From Peptostreptococcus sp. MV1 (GTDB lineage: Bacteria; Bacillota; Clostridia; Peptostreptococcales; Peptostreptococcaceae): a stretch of 42,824 nt of DNA. Shown one piece after another: positions 35,228-42,824 of this stretch. Each line of letters starts with the position of its first letter. Position 1 is the first letter of the stretch. The DNA is taken from the NCBI RefSeq assembly GCF_000758885.1, contig NZ_JRNB01000010.1, forward strand, positions 1 to 42,824, read 5' to 3'. The position numbers and the translations under genes are program-made. Under the pieces are notes generated by a model. It did not search any database. It worked only from the letters and a program-made list of their open reading frames with translations, and was not told where the DNA came from.

Positions 35228-35258
35228 GATAAGGGCCCAGCTAAGGGCCCTGTTTTAA
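35228..35258 (+). terminator. Terminator after the 35.0-kb small gene
   Basis: AGGGCCC-AGCTAA-GGGCCCT is followed by GTTTT. It is a compact GC-rich intrinsic terminator placed a few bases past the small gene's stop. Confidence 0.78.
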
Positions 35259-35387
35259 TGCTATTTAAGTGTCTTATTTGATGTTTTTACACAAATCATT
35301 CTATTAAATTACATTTTTAAGCCAAATGCATAATATTAAAGCAGATTTAGTTACATTAAAAAAGCACCCTAACTACTGTTAAGATGC

Positions 35388-35564
35388 TTAGTTTAATCCC
35401 GATAACTCCTTGTGTCTTAAAGCTACATATTCTGGGAATAGTTTTTTAACTTCTTCTGGAGCGTCATTAACTAATTTAGAGCCACCGTTTTCAAAGTCAT
35501 ACTCTTCATACGGTTCTATTAATTCCATAAGTTTTTTTAGTTTTTCACTAAATATCACCATCAT
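35388..35564 (-). CDS. Small hypothetical acidic protein, 58 aa
   Basis: Its ATG overlaps the stop of the upstream fragment by ATGA, with GGAGGAG before it, so it is translationally coupled. The product begins MMVIFSEKLKKLMELIEP and continues with DFENGGSKLVNDAPEEV; it is acidic, soluble and of unknown role. It ends in TAA at 35388. Since its partner has lost its 5' end, this gene is probably a leftover of the same decayed element. It is not recognised. Confidence 0.6.
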   Translation of the reverse strand: MMVIFSEKLKKLMELIEPYEEYDFENGGSKLVNDAPEEVKKLFPEYVALRHKELSGLN

Positions 35565-35899
35565 AATAACTCCTCCATAATTTTAATTAACTCTTTATTC
35601 TGTATCTTTTTATTTTTAATCAAAACATACAATTCAGAATACACTTCTCGGAAATTCCTATCCAATAAACTTCTGTGGGCATATTTGCTTATATTTTTCA
35701 TTACATATAATTTATCATTAAGCAATTTTATTTTTATGTATTTCCTTAAAGGTTCTTCATATGCCATGCTTGCTTCTATAATACTATTATATAACTTTTT
35801 ATTGCCATTGTATAGCTCTTTAGCCTTATCCCAGTATATCTTATGTCCATATTCATGTGGTAAAATATCATCTATCCCCGTAGATACAAATTCTCCATT
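35561..35899 (-). pseudogene. 5'-truncated gene with HEYGH motif (possible metallopeptidase or phage protein)
   Basis: An open frame without a start codon begins directly after an in-frame TGA at 35900-35902, just downstream of a terminator. It encodes 112 residues beginning NGEFVSTGIDDILPHEYGHK. HEYGH matches the HExxH zinc-protease pattern found in metallopeptidases and in some phage head proteins. The remainder is helical. An internal ATG at 35767 could make a 68-aa product but lacks a ribosome site. The missing 5' part and abrupt join to the terminator of the 222-aa gene point to a deletion. Confidence 0.6.
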
Positions 35900-35902
35900 T
35901 CA

Positions 35903-35940
35903 TTAAAAAAAGGACTAAGCTAAAATGCTAGTCCCTTTTT
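35903..35940. terminator. Bidirectional terminator downstream of the 222-aa gene
   Basis: On the minus strand AAAAAGGGACTAGCATTTTA can fold as GGGACTA...TAGTCC followed by TTTTTTT. On the plus strand the same stem is followed by CTTTTT. It separates the 222-aa gene from the truncated HEYGH gene. Confidence 0.78.
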
Positions 35941-35975
35941 AATTATGGCTAAAACCTTATTCTTTTTAATTGATT

Positions 35976-36005
35976 AAGAAACTAGACTATGACTCATAGT
36001 TTCTT
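35976..36005. repeat. 9-bp perfect hairpin after the 222-aa gene
   Basis: AAGAAACTA (35976-35984) pairs with TAGTTTCTT (35997-36005) around a 12-base loop. It has no U tract on either strand and no assigned role. It lies 28 bp downstream of the 222-aa gene stop. Confidence 0.55.
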
Positions 36006-36033
36006 GTAACTGGTATATTAAAAATAGAAATTC

Positions 36034-36699
36034 TTACTTATAGTACCTTTCAACTGCATATATATGACACTCATTAACATATCTAAGTCTCTGGTCTTCA
36101 GGCAACTTGTCAAGTTCTCTTCTAAATACGGTATCAAATGATTCATTACCAGTCTTTAATAGTGACATATTCATCATAACATCTGGAGAAAGAACCTTTA
36201 GCTTTTTATCTATTATTGACATTGTTCTCATAGTTATATCTATTCTTTCAAGGCCAATTTCCTTCAAGTACTCATCATATGCTTCAACTATCAAACGATA
36301 ATCAGGGCAAGTGTGCCTCAAACATTCCAGTTTGTCCTTGTCTAAGATTTGACAAGTGAAAGGGATATTGTCCCAAGTATGATAAATATCTGATATATAC
36401 ATATCATTCTTTAGCAGTAGTTTGATAATATCTTTAATCTTATCAACATCGTAGAATTTGTTGTTGCCTGTATTAATACTCTTTGTTTTTTCATCCATTT
36501 CATTGATCTTCATTATGTGATCAAATTCATTGGCCAAATCAGTATTAACCCATTCTTCATCAAATCCCAACTCTTTAACTGTTGATAAAACTGCTCTCTT
36601 ATAAACTTTAGGATTATCAAATGCCTCACGCCTAAGTACAGCCATCACAAAATCCTTTAAATCCTTCTTGTCTCTTATGCTTAAGTTTAATCCCTTCAT
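36034..36699 (-). CDS. Hypothetical protein, 221-222 aa, soluble
   Basis: I do not recognise this protein. It is charged, soluble and mostly helical, beginning MKGLNLSIRDKKDLKDF. It has a short loop LECLRHTCPDYR and ends ECHIYAVERYYK. A GTG at 36708 falls inside the AGGTGA ribosome site, so ATG 36699 at 5 bases is chosen. Upstream a promoter is readable on the minus strand (-35 TTGCAT 36785-36790, 17-bp spacer, -10 TAGACT 36762-36767 with a TG extension). A (TTTA)4 run lies in the leader. It is divergent from the T-box gene. Confidence 0.7.
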   Translation of the reverse strand: MKGLNLSIRDKKDLKDFVMAVLRREAFDNPKVYKRAVLSTVKELGFDEEWVNTDLANEFDHIMKINEMDEKTKSINTGNNKFYDVDKIKDIIKLLLKNDMYISDIYHTWDNIPFTCQILDKDKLECLRHTCPDYRLIVEAYDEYLKEIGLERIDITMRTMSIIDKKLKVLSPDVMMNMSLLKTGNESFDTVFRRELDKLPEDQRLRYVNECHIYAVERYYK

Positions 36700-36761
36700 A
36701 TAAGTCACCTATCCCTTCTCAGAAATTAAATTCTTGTTTATTTATTTATTTGTTTGACATT

Positions 36762-36790
36762 AGTCTAACATACTTTCTCTGTAAATGCAA
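36762..36790 (-). promoter_or_regulatory. Promoter of the 222-aa gene
   Basis: On the minus strand -35 TTGCAT (36785-36790), a 17-bp spacer and extended -10 TGTTAGACT (hexamer 36762-36767). The (TTTA)4 tetranucleotide run at about 36737-36754 lies between promoter and gene. Confidence 0.55.
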
Positions 36791-36879
36791 TGATTTTAGT
36801 GAAAAAGTTGCAAAAAAAAATCAAATTTTATGAATTTTTTACAAATTGACTTTTATATAAATAAAAATCACAAAAATAC

Positions 36880-36908
36880 TTGACAATAACATCCAAAAGG
36901 TATATTAT
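36880..36908 (+). promoter_or_regulatory. Sigma-A promoter of the T-box/trpP unit
   Basis: A perfect -35 TTGACA (36880-36885), a 17-bp spacer and a -10 TATTAT (36903-36908) place the start near 36915, ahead of T-box stem I. Confidence 0.85.
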
Positions 36909-36929
36909 GTTTACAAATAGAAAATCCTA

Positions 36930-37180
36930 TGAGGAGAAATAGTAGGTCAGGTAACTACTTATAGAGAGTCGGCGATGGTGGAATGTCGATATTAGTAACT
37001 GAGTGAATGGGTCTCTGAGGAGTGAATCGAAATCTTTCGAGAGTAGACTTCACCGTGGGCTGCACGATATAGCGGATAGGGAATCATGTGTTCCTGAATA
37101 GAGATATACGATTTTTTTCGTATAAATTAGGTGGCAACGCGGATTATACTTCGCCCTATATATAGGGCGGAGTTTTTTTA
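36930..37180 (+). promoter_or_regulatory. T-box leader, probably tRNA-Trp responsive
   Basis: The leader has stem I (from about 36,961), a stem III-like hairpin TATACGA...TCGTATA, the T-box sequence AGGTGGCAACGCGG (37129-37142) and an intrinsic terminator with a palindromic CGCCCTA-TATA-TAGGGCG stem followed by TTTTTTT (37152-37179). In the stem I internal loop the likely specifier is TGG (37056-37058), flanked as CCG-TGG-GC. This predicts uncharged tRNA-Trp as ligand. The TrpP-like gene that follows supports this. The exact fold was not computed. Confidence 0.88.
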
Positions 37181-37228
37181 TTGGATTTTTTATATCAAAA
37201 AATTTATGTATTTTACGGAGGTATAAAA

Positions 37229-37780
37229 ATGAGAAACTCAAAAACAAAAACTATGATTTTAAACGCAATTTTACTTGGTATAGGCTTTATAGCCCACCAA
37301 ATTTTCCCAGCAATAGCAGGAGGTATTACTCCTGACCTTACACTTGTAATGCTATTCTGTATTATGATAATTAATAGGAACGACTACAAGTCATGCTTGG
37401 TAGCCGGTATAATATCTGGTATATTCTCTGCCCTAGCTACAAAGTTTCCTTCAGGCCAGGTTCCTAACCTAGTTGATAAACTTGTAACTGTAAATGTCAT
37501 GTTCATTCTTATGAAGACAATGTATGCACTACCTATAATGAATAGGTTGAAAGAAAAGAAAGACCAGGCAATTATCATTGTTATGACTCTTGTAGGTACT
37601 TTTGTAAGTGGACTAGTATTTTTAGTAATAGCAGCTGCTATGGTAGGACTCCCAGCTAGCCTTATGAACCTTATAATCGCAGTTGTGCTACCATCTATTG
37701 CCTTAAATCTAGTTGCTTCAGTGGTACTCTTTAATATAATTAAGCTAGCCTTAAAGAGGTCTAGCTACCAAATCGGCTAG
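37229..37780 (+). CDS. trpP: TrpP-like tryptophan transporter, ECF S-component type
   Basis: This 183-aa integral membrane protein has about five or six hydrophobic helices. It carries the family-like segments GFIAHQIFPAIAGGITPDL near residue 18, VAGIISGIFSALATKFPSGQ near 66, and the loop SGQVPNLVDK. It resembles the tryptophan transporter TrpP (YhaG) of Bacillus, a small membrane S-component-like protein. A T-box with a TGG specifier immediately upstream links its expression to tryptophan starvation. The open frame extends to 37181 but the ATG at 37229 has GGAGG at a good spacing. No ECF module gene is nearby, so it may share or lack the energising unit. Confidence 0.85.
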   Translation: MRNSKTKTMILNAILLGIGFIAHQIFPAIAGGITPDLTLVMLFCIMIINRNDYKSCLVAGIISGIFSALATKFPSGQVPNLVDKLVTVNVMFILMKTMYALPIMNRLKEKKDQAIIIVMTLVGTFVSGLVFLVIAAAMVGLPASLMNLIIAVVLPSIALNLVASVVLFNIIKLALKRSSYQIG

Positions 37781-37874
37781 TCAAGCCAAGCTAGCTAGGT
37801 CTTGATATAGCAATAATTCTAGCCGGCCAATTTGATATATAGTTAATTATAAGTATGGTATTATTCTTAGCACA

Positions 37875-37930
37875 AAACAGCCAGGTATTCTGAATGTCAA
37901 AAAATGAATATCTGGCTGTTTATTTTAATA
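37875..37930. terminator. Terminator of trpP
   Basis: AAACAGCCAGGTATTC pairs with GAATATCTGGCTGTTT around a 15-base loop and is followed by ATTTTAAT. It may also serve nif3 on the minus strand. The stretch 37,781-37,874 holds a weak ATCGGCTAG/CTAGCCG inverted repeat and nothing else. Confidence 0.78.
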
Positions 37931-38001
37931 TATTAAACTGTACTAAAAATACTTGAATATAGCAATACACTATTTATGGTTTAGAACCCTTATTTAAGAA
38001 T

Positions 38002-38805
38002 CTATACAAAAGTAAATGGGTCTATATTTTCCTCACTTATAAGTACCTCTATTTGGTCTGATATAGAGTTTATAAATTCATAAATAGACTCTGAGAATAT
38101 ATGTTCTGTCCCATAATGGCCAAAATCAAGTATTGCCATACCTATATCGATAGCATCCATAGCCTGGTGGTATTTCACATCTCCTGTAACCAATAGGTCG
38201 CACCCCTTGGACTTGGCCATCTCAAAATATTCAGCACCGGAACCCGTCACAAGGGCAATTTTCTCAACCATCAAGTCTTTTGGACCAGTATACCTAGCAG
38301 AATCTATATTCAACTTACCCTTCAAAAGACCTATAAAATCACCTATAGCCATTGGTTTTTCTAGGCGTGATATACGACCCAACCCATATTCCTTACCACC
38401 ATTATAGTAGTCTAGGCTGGATTCGACCTCCAAAATCTGCCTATCCTCAATCCCCATCAAGTCCAAAAAATAGTCATTTAATCCACCCTCTGCCACATCA
38501 TATGATGTGTGCATACAATAGGCACTAATATTATGCCTAATCATCTTGTATATCAACCTACCCTTAACAGTATCCGTTGCTATCTGGTTGACCTTTGAAA
38601 ACAAAAATGGGTGGTGGGATATAATCAAATCGACGCCCTTCTCTATTGCCTCATCTATAGTTCTATCATTTATTTCAAGTGATAGCATGACCTTCTTGAT
38701 ATCTTGGTCTAGGTCTCCAATATTCAAACTTGAATTATCCCAACTATACTGTAGCTCTTCCGGGTACTTTTCCCTTATCCTGTCAAGTAACTTCCTTAGT
38801 TCCAT
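38002..38805 (-). CDS. Nif3-like dinuclear metal-centre protein
   Basis: This 267-aa protein is of the Nif3/YqfO family, hexameric in known structures, with a dinuclear metal site. Ligand motifs include ISHHPFLFSKVNQI near residue 62, MHTSYDVAEGGLNDYF near 97, and GDVKYHQAMD with FGHYGTEHIF toward the C-terminus. It is the short version, lacking the central insert of YqfO-type proteins. Its enzymatic role is debated (GTP cyclohydrolase-like or regulatory). It follows trmK by 17 bp, as in many Firmicutes. The ATG start has GGAGG. Confidence 0.88.
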   Translation of the reverse strand: MELRKLLDRIREKYPEELQYSWDNSSLNIGDLDQDIKKVMLSLEINDRTIDEAIEKGVDLIISHHPFLFSKVNQIATDTVKGRLIYKMIRHNISAYCMHTSYDVAEGGLNDYFLDLMGIEDRQILEVESSLDYYNGGKEYGLGRISRLEKPMAIGDFIGLLKGKLNIDSARYTGPKDLMVEKIALVTGSGAEYFEMAKSKGCDLLVTGDVKYHQAMDAIDIGMAILDFGHYGTEHIFSESIYEFINSISDQIEVLISEENIDPFTFV

Positions 38806-38822
38806 TTTTACCTCCGTATCAT

Positions 38823-39530
38823 CTAAATATTTGTTTTTATCTCTTCTAACTTCATCAGTTTAGTTTCAACAATGTTTTTTCTATCAACAATAGCCTTATT
38901 AGTCTCTTGTCCCTGACTAGACCTTTCTAGCTTTTCTAAGATAGACTTGTTCTCTCTTATCTTTTTGTCAAGTAGGTCTGGCAAAAGAGGATCCTTTTTT
39001 TCTATAAGTTTAGTCGGTATTTCATAGTAGATATCATCAATATCTTGTGTTCCACCACCATACCTTACTTCCATAATCTCATAAATCCTAAAATCTTCCC
39101 CAACTAAATATTCATCTATAATAGAAAAACCTCTCTTATTCAAGTATGATCTAAGGTCTTCTTGAGCCTGCATAGGCTGGAGTATCATCTTATCTAGGCT
39201 CTTGCACAGACCTAGTTTTTTTTCTATTAGGTCAGCTATAAGGATACCTCCCATACCCGCAATTATCACCTGGTCAACCTCACCATTTTCCAAGACCTCC
39301 AGACCACTTCCCAACCTCAAATCAGTCTTGTCAGCCAGTCCCTGTCTCCTGATTTCTTTTCGGGCATTTTCAAGAGGTCCCTTATTTATATCACTCAATA
39401 TGGCAAAGTCTATCTTACCTGATTTCAATAGCTCAATCGGTATATAAGCATGGTCAGTACCTATATCAGCTAATCTGACACCCTTGTCTACCAAACCTAC
39501 TATTTTTTCTAATCTAGCACTCAATTTCAT
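38823..39530 (-). CDS. trmK: tRNA (adenine(22)-N1)-methyltransferase
   Basis: This 235-aa cytoplasmic SAM-dependent methyltransferase is of the TrmK (YqfN) family. It methylates A22 of tRNAs. The SAM-binding motif ADIGTDHAYIPIELL lies near residue 20 and the catalytic-type region VIIAGMGGILIADLIE near 90. The C-terminal third is a charged coiled coil. It is followed 17 bp later by nif3, the standard order in Firmicutes. The rpoD terminator at 39565-39608 lies upstream, so trmK-nif3 likely uses its own promoter. Confidence 0.92.
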   Translation of the reverse strand: MKLSARLEKIVGLVDKGVRLADIGTDHAYIPIELLKSGKIDFAILSDINKGPLENARKEIRRQGLADKTDLRLGSGLEVLENGEVDQVIIAGMGGILIADLIEKKLGLCKSLDKMILQPMQAQEDLRSYLNKRGFSIIDEYLVGEDFRIYEIMEVRYGGGTQDIDDIYYEIPTKLIEKKDPLLPDLLDKKIRENKSILEKLERSSQGQETNKAIVDRKNIVETKLMKLEEIKTNI

Positions 39531-39558
39531 ATCTATCTACCCCACTACACTAAAATAT

Positions 39559-39608
39559 AAAAATAGGGATACAGAAAACTTAACTAATTAAGACTCACCT
39601 GTATCCCT
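39559..39608 (-). terminator. Terminator of rpoD
   Basis: On the minus strand AGGGATACAG pairs with CTGTATCCCT around a loop holding a CTTAA...TTAAG inner stem, and ATTTTTAT follows. It lies about 40 bp past the rpoD stop. Confidence 0.85.
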
Positions 39609-39647
39609 GTAAATTTTAATACCTATCTAGACTAGGCACCAAGACAC

Positions 39648-40805
39648 CTAGTCTAAGAAGTCTCTTAACTTTTTAGACCTACTAGGATGCCTCAACTTCC
39701 TCAAGGCCTTGGCTTCTATCTGCCTAATCCTCTCTCTAGTAACGTCAAACTCTTTACCGACTTCTTCTAGGGTTCTAGCCCTGCCATCTTCTAAGCCAAA
39801 CCTCAACTTTAGAACCTTTTGTTCCCTATCATTTAAGGTATTTAAAACATCTTCTATCTGCTCTTTTAGCAAGGAATATGCAGCTGCCTCTGCTGGAGCT
39901 GGAGCATCTTCATCAGGTATGAAATCTCCCAAGTGGCTGTCTTCTTCTTCACCTATAGGAGTCTCCAAAGAAACCGGATCCTGGGCTATCTTCATGATTT
40001 CTCTGACCTTTTCCTCAGTCATATTCATTTCCTTGGCTATTTCTTCAGGCTTAGGGTCCCTACCCAACTGCTGTAATAGCTGTCTAGATACCCTAATCAG
40101 CTTGTTTATAGTTTCAACCATGTGAACTGGTATTCTAATTGTCCTCGCCTGGTCAGCTATGGCCCTAGTTATGGCCTGCCTAATCCACCATGTTGCGTAT
40201 GTAGAAAATTTATAGCCCTTCTTGTAGTCAAACTTCTCAACTGCCTTTATCAGACCTAGGTTACCCTCCTGGATAAGGTCAAGGAATAACATTCCCCTAC
40301 CTACATATCTCTTGGCTATACTTACAACCAATCTAAGGTTAGCCTCAACTAGCTTCTGCTTGGCAAATTCATCACCCTCAGCCATCATCTTGGCATAGTC
40401 CACCTCTTCATGTGGCTTTAATAGGGGTATTTTACCAATTTCCTTTAGGTACATCCTAACAGGATCGTCAATGCTGATTCCCTTTGGCACTGCTATTTCC
40501 ACAGGTTCACTTGACTCCTTGCTAGTTTCTTCTTTTTCTTCCTTTTCTTCATCGATAGACTGTATGTCCAAGTCATCTGGCTCCTTTAAATCAATATCAG
40601 CCTTTACTTCCTTGTCATCCACTACCTCAATACCTAAATTACCCAGTGTCTCATACAAATTTTCCGCGACATCCTTGTCCATCTGATTATCCTGAAAGGC
40701 TTCCATAATATCGATTAGTGTCACAGTACCATCTTTTTTACCCTTTTCAAAAAGTTTTTTCTGAGCGACCTTATTAATCACCAACTTATTCTTTTTCTCT
40801 GCCAT
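39648..40805 (-). CDS. rpoD: Housekeeping sigma factor RpoD (SigA)
   Basis: This 385-aa primary sigma-70 factor directs RNA polymerase to the -35/-10 promoters seen throughout this window. Region 1.2 is near residue 110 ([21 protein letters not shown]). Region 2 is marked by [20 protein letters not shown] and [20 protein letters not shown]. Region 3 has [12 protein letters not shown], and region 4.2 [20 protein letters not shown]. The acidic N-terminal 90 residues are region 1.1-like. It follows dnaG by 15 bp. The ATG start has CAGGAGG. Confidence 0.97.
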   Translation of the reverse strand: MAEKKNKLVINKVAQKKLFEKGKKDGTVTLIDIMEAFQDNQMDKDVAENLYETLGNLGIEVVDDKEVKADIDLKEPDDLDIQSIDEEKEEKEETSKESSEPVEIAVPKGISIDDPVRMYLKEIGKIPLLKPHEEVDYAKMMAEGDEFAKQKLVEANLRLVVSIAKRYVGRGMLFLDLIQEGNLGLIKAVEKFDYKKGYKFSTYATWWIRQAITRAIADQARTIRIPVHMVETINKLIRVSRQLLQQLGRDPKPEEIAKEMNMTEEKVREIMKIAQDPVSLETPIGEEEDSHLGDFIPDEDAPAPAEAAAYSLLKEQIEDVLNTLNDREQKVLKLRFGLEDGRARTLEEVGKEFDVTRERIRQIEAKALRKLRHPSRSKKLRDFLD

Positions 40806-40820
40806 AACTAATCCTCCTGC

Positions 40821-42644
40821 CTACAGTGATTTTTTCTTATTTTGAGCTACTATTTCTAGTGCAATCTTCATAATTTCCAAATCAACCTCTTCTGCTTCCT
40901 TGCTATTATCTTCAATAGTCTTCCTTCTATTTTCCAATTTCTTTTGTTTCTTCAATAAGCAGTCTATTTTAACCTGTCTGTTTTTATCTAGTAAATTATC
41001 GACTAATTTATCGACCTCCACAACATCATTTAAATCAACACCACTTAAATCCAACTTACTCAACCTATTTAAATAATCTAAATTAATCCTGTCGTCATAG
41101 ATATCTTCATTTTTAATTATTCCCTTTTCATCAAGCTTTAAAACCTTTGAGTATATTATTTTACTATTATTATCAGTAAAATCATCCTCATCTAGTTTAT
41201 ATCTGACAATATCCCTTGCCTTTATATTACACATAATTGCAGCAATTATATTCATTTCTACAAATAAATTTGGTTCCTCGACTTCCTTTGGCTTTTTAAA
41301 CTCTATCTGTCTCTTATTGGTTCTGTTAGATCTATTAGCAAAGCCCTTCTGCCATGTAACCTTTTTGCCATTCATTTCATTTCTTATTATTTCAGCATTT
41401 GTCATTGTCATCTGAGACAATATCTTTATGTAATAATCTTGTTCTATGGGACTCTTAATATTCCTTAATATATTTACAGCCTCCCTCAAATATTTCATTG
41501 AGTCTTTCCTGTCAGTCAAATCGTAGTCCTTTGCCAAAATCTTTAGTTTAAATCTAGTAGCTTCCACGGCATTTTCAATGCTATCATACATTCTAGCCAT
41601 ACCGTGTTCTCTAACAAATTCATCTGGGTCCTTACTATCTCCAAGATCCAATATTTTGACAGCTATAGAATGTTTCTCCAATATATCTATAGCCCTCATA
41701 CTGGCATTTATACCAGCCTGATCTGAATCGTATGACAATACAAGAGTGTCTGCATACCTCTTTATCAAGCTCGCCTGTTCGTCTGTAAGGGCCGTTCCTA
41801 AGGTGGCGACTGTATTCCTAATACCAAATTGATATAGAGAAATAAGATCCATATAGCCTTCTACTAATATCAATGTCTTTTGGTTGCCTATATGCTTTCT
41901 TGCAAAATTCAATCCATACAAGTTGTATCTCTTGTTGAATATCTCCGAGTCCGGTGAATTCAAATACTTTGGCTGGCTATCATCCATGACCCTTCCGCCA
42001 AAACCTATCACATGACCCTTGTAGTCAAATATGGGAAACATAACCCTATTCCTAAACTTATCAAACATACGGTCTGACTTAGAGCTCTTGCTCAATAAAC
42101 CTGACTCAAAAAGTTCTTCTTCTGTGTATCCTTTTGAAGTCATAAATGTTTTGAGCATATCCCATGAATCCGGAGCAAAACCCAAACCAAATTTTTTTAT
42201 AGTCTTCAAATCTAGGCCCCTTTTTTTCAAATAGTTAAAACCTGGATTTTCTACATTCATCAAGTTTGAATAATAAAATCTAGCTGCATCTACATGAATG
42301 GTCTGAAACTTATTAATCTTCTCTAACCTCAATCTAGTATCTTGATCAATATTACTCTTTATCTCAATACCACACCTATCTGCCAGAAGCCTAACCGCAT
42401 CCATAAAGTCTAAATTTTCAATTTTCATGACAAACGATATTACATCACCACCTTCTCCACAACCAAAACATCTAAAAATCTGCTTGGATGTGTTTACATG
42501 AAAGGAAGGCGTCTTTTCATTATGAAAAGGACACAGACCCTTATAATTAGTCCCTGCTGGCTTCAATTTGACATAGTCGGAAATTATGTCAGCTATATCA
42601 CTTCTATATTTAATTTCCTCTATCACATCTTTAATATCATTCAT
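40821..42644 (-). CDS. dnaG: DNA primase
   Basis: This 607-aa replication primase makes RNA primers for DNA polymerase and works with the replicative helicase. The N-terminal zinc finger reads CPFHNEKTPSFHV with C38, H41, C59 and C62 as ligands. The TOPRIM catalytic domain has LVEGYMDLISLYQFG near residue 265 and the acidic site VLSYDSDQAG. The C-terminal helicase-binding region is smaller and Lys-rich. It leads the dnaG-rpoD part of the macromolecular synthesis operon. A -35 TTGACA (42700-42705, minus) with a weak TAACAA -10 lies upstream. The start is ATG after AGGGG. Confidence 0.97.
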   Translation of the reverse strand: MNDIKDVIEEIKYRSDIADIISDYVKLKPAGTNYKGLCPFHNEKTPSFHVNTSKQIFRCFGCGEGGDVISFVMKIENLDFMDAVRLLADRCGIEIKSNIDQDTRLRLEKINKFQTIHVDAARFYYSNLMNVENPGFNYLKKRGLDLKTIKKFGLGFAPDSWDMLKTFMTSKGYTEEELFESGLLSKSSKSDRMFDKFRNRVMFPIFDYKGHVIGFGGRVMDDSQPKYLNSPDSEIFNKRYNLYGLNFARKHIGNQKTLILVEGYMDLISLYQFGIRNTVATLGTALTDEQASLIKRYADTLVLSYDSDQAGINASMRAIDILEKHSIAVKILDLGDSKDPDEFVREHGMARMYDSIENAVEATRFKLKILAKDYDLTDRKDSMKYLREAVNILRNIKSPIEQDYYIKILSQMTMTNAEIIRNEMNGKKVTWQKGFANRSNRTNKRQIEFKKPKEVEEPNLFVEMNIIAAIMCNIKARDIVRYKLDEDDFTDNNSKIIYSKVLKLDEKGIIKNEDIYDDRINLDYLNRLSKLDLSGVDLNDVVEVDKLVDNLLDKNRQVKIDCLLKKQKKLENRRKTIEDNSKEAEEVDLEIMKIALEIVAQNKKKSL

Positions 42645-42771
42645 CTGCTAACCCCTATTATAAACATCAATATTTTATTGTTACACGGATTACAAATTTT
42701 GTCAATACGTTACAATAATTGTTTTCGACAAATCTATTCAATTTCCTTTATTTTATGCACATTTTAAAAAA

Positions 42772-42824
42772 ATCGAGTAGGGAGGACTTTCTCCTCCCTC
42801 TCACACCACGGAGCGTGCCGTTCG
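42772..42824 (-). mobile_element. 3' end of a group IIC-like intron (partial domain V and domain VI)
   Basis: On the minus strand from the window edge, GAACGGCACGCTCCGTGG is the 3' half of a domain V hairpin and its GAAC loop. TGTGAGAGGGAGGA follows, then the domain VI stem GGGAGGA-GAAAG-TCCTCCC and the 3' end TACTCGAT at 42772. This sequence type is common at the end of bacterial class C introns. The next bases are TTTTTT (42766-42771), the U tract expected when a class C intron inserts into an intrinsic terminator. The rest of the intron, including any reverse transcriptase, lies beyond the window. The gene whose terminator it entered is upstream of dnaG and not visible. Confidence 0.75.

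Noticed and set aside
35685-35906. 73-codon plus-strand frame over the HEYGH fragment
   Set aside because: Antisense shadow; the minus strand has a coherent HExxH-containing frame and the coupled ATGA junction.
37050-37247. 65-codon minus-strand frame over the T-box
   Set aside because: It covers a conserved T-box and its terminator, with no ribosome site.

Overview
This window is a low-GC chromosomal segment from an anaerobic Gram-positive bacterium of the Firmicutes. The gene content suggests a Clostridia member close to Peptostreptococcus; that assignment is an inference. Supporting signs are a Bacillus-type (type B) RNase P RNA, a T-box leader, a GlcT/PtsG antitermination pair, pyruvate:ferredoxin oxidoreductase, a dnaG-rpoD-trmK-nif3 cluster, and a MurE lacking the DNPR (diaminopimelate) motif beside an aspartate racemase and an ATP-grasp ligase. 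The last set predicts an L-Lys peptidoglycan with a D-Asp bridge.

Layout. 1-3.6 kb (minus): a three-gene cell-wall operon, ATP-grasp D-aspartate ligase-like > Asp/Glu racemase > murE, with its own promoter and an end hairpin. 3.65-3.78 kb: a 42-codon relic of the C-terminus of a GH1 6-phospho-beta-glucosidase. 3.8-6.5 kb: a CmpB-family membrane protein divergent from a CDF cation transporter and maf. 6.7-9.9 kb (minus): glcT followed by ptsG, with a RAT/terminator switch between them. 10.1-13.6 kb: pyruvate:ferredoxin oxidoreductase. 14.3-16.6 kb: a GAF-PP2C phosphatase divergent from a small unknown gene. 16.6-16.8 kb: an unusual 98-nt near-perfect fold-back. 16.8-20.7 kb: a flavoprotein and a HAD phosphatase, then a separate asnA-hpt operon with a consensus promoter and a terminator. 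20.7-24.1 kb: two paralogous DUF3798-like lipoproteins and galE. 24.1-29.1 kb: an uncharacterised set of a 920-aa single-pass SPOR-domain protein, a 659-aa cytoplasmic protein and a 58-aa protein, placed directly upstream of galE. 29.2-29.6 kb: rnpB with a consensus promoter and terminator. 29.7-34.5 kb: a GH73 glucosaminidase, and miaB > lipoprotein > glnS. 34.5-36.7 kb: a decayed accessory patch with an HTH gene, two frameshifted small ORFs, a 5'-truncated HEYGH-motif gene and an unknown 222-aa gene. 36.9-37.8 kb: a Trp-type T-box controlling a TrpP-like transporter. 38.0-42.6 kb (minus): dnaG, rpoD, trmK, nif3. 42.77 kb to the end: the 3' end (half of domain V plus domain VI) of a group IIC-like intron. 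Its 3' exon begins with a T run, as expected for insertion into an intrinsic terminator.

The most unusual items are the SPOR/659-aa/58-aa operon, the 98-nt fold-back with 5-bp flanking repeats, the group IIC intron end at a terminator T tract, the paired homopolymer frameshifts at 34.8-35.2 kb, and the GH73 gene whose Shine-Dalgarno sequence points to an ATA codon. All calls come from reading the sequence; no database search was run.
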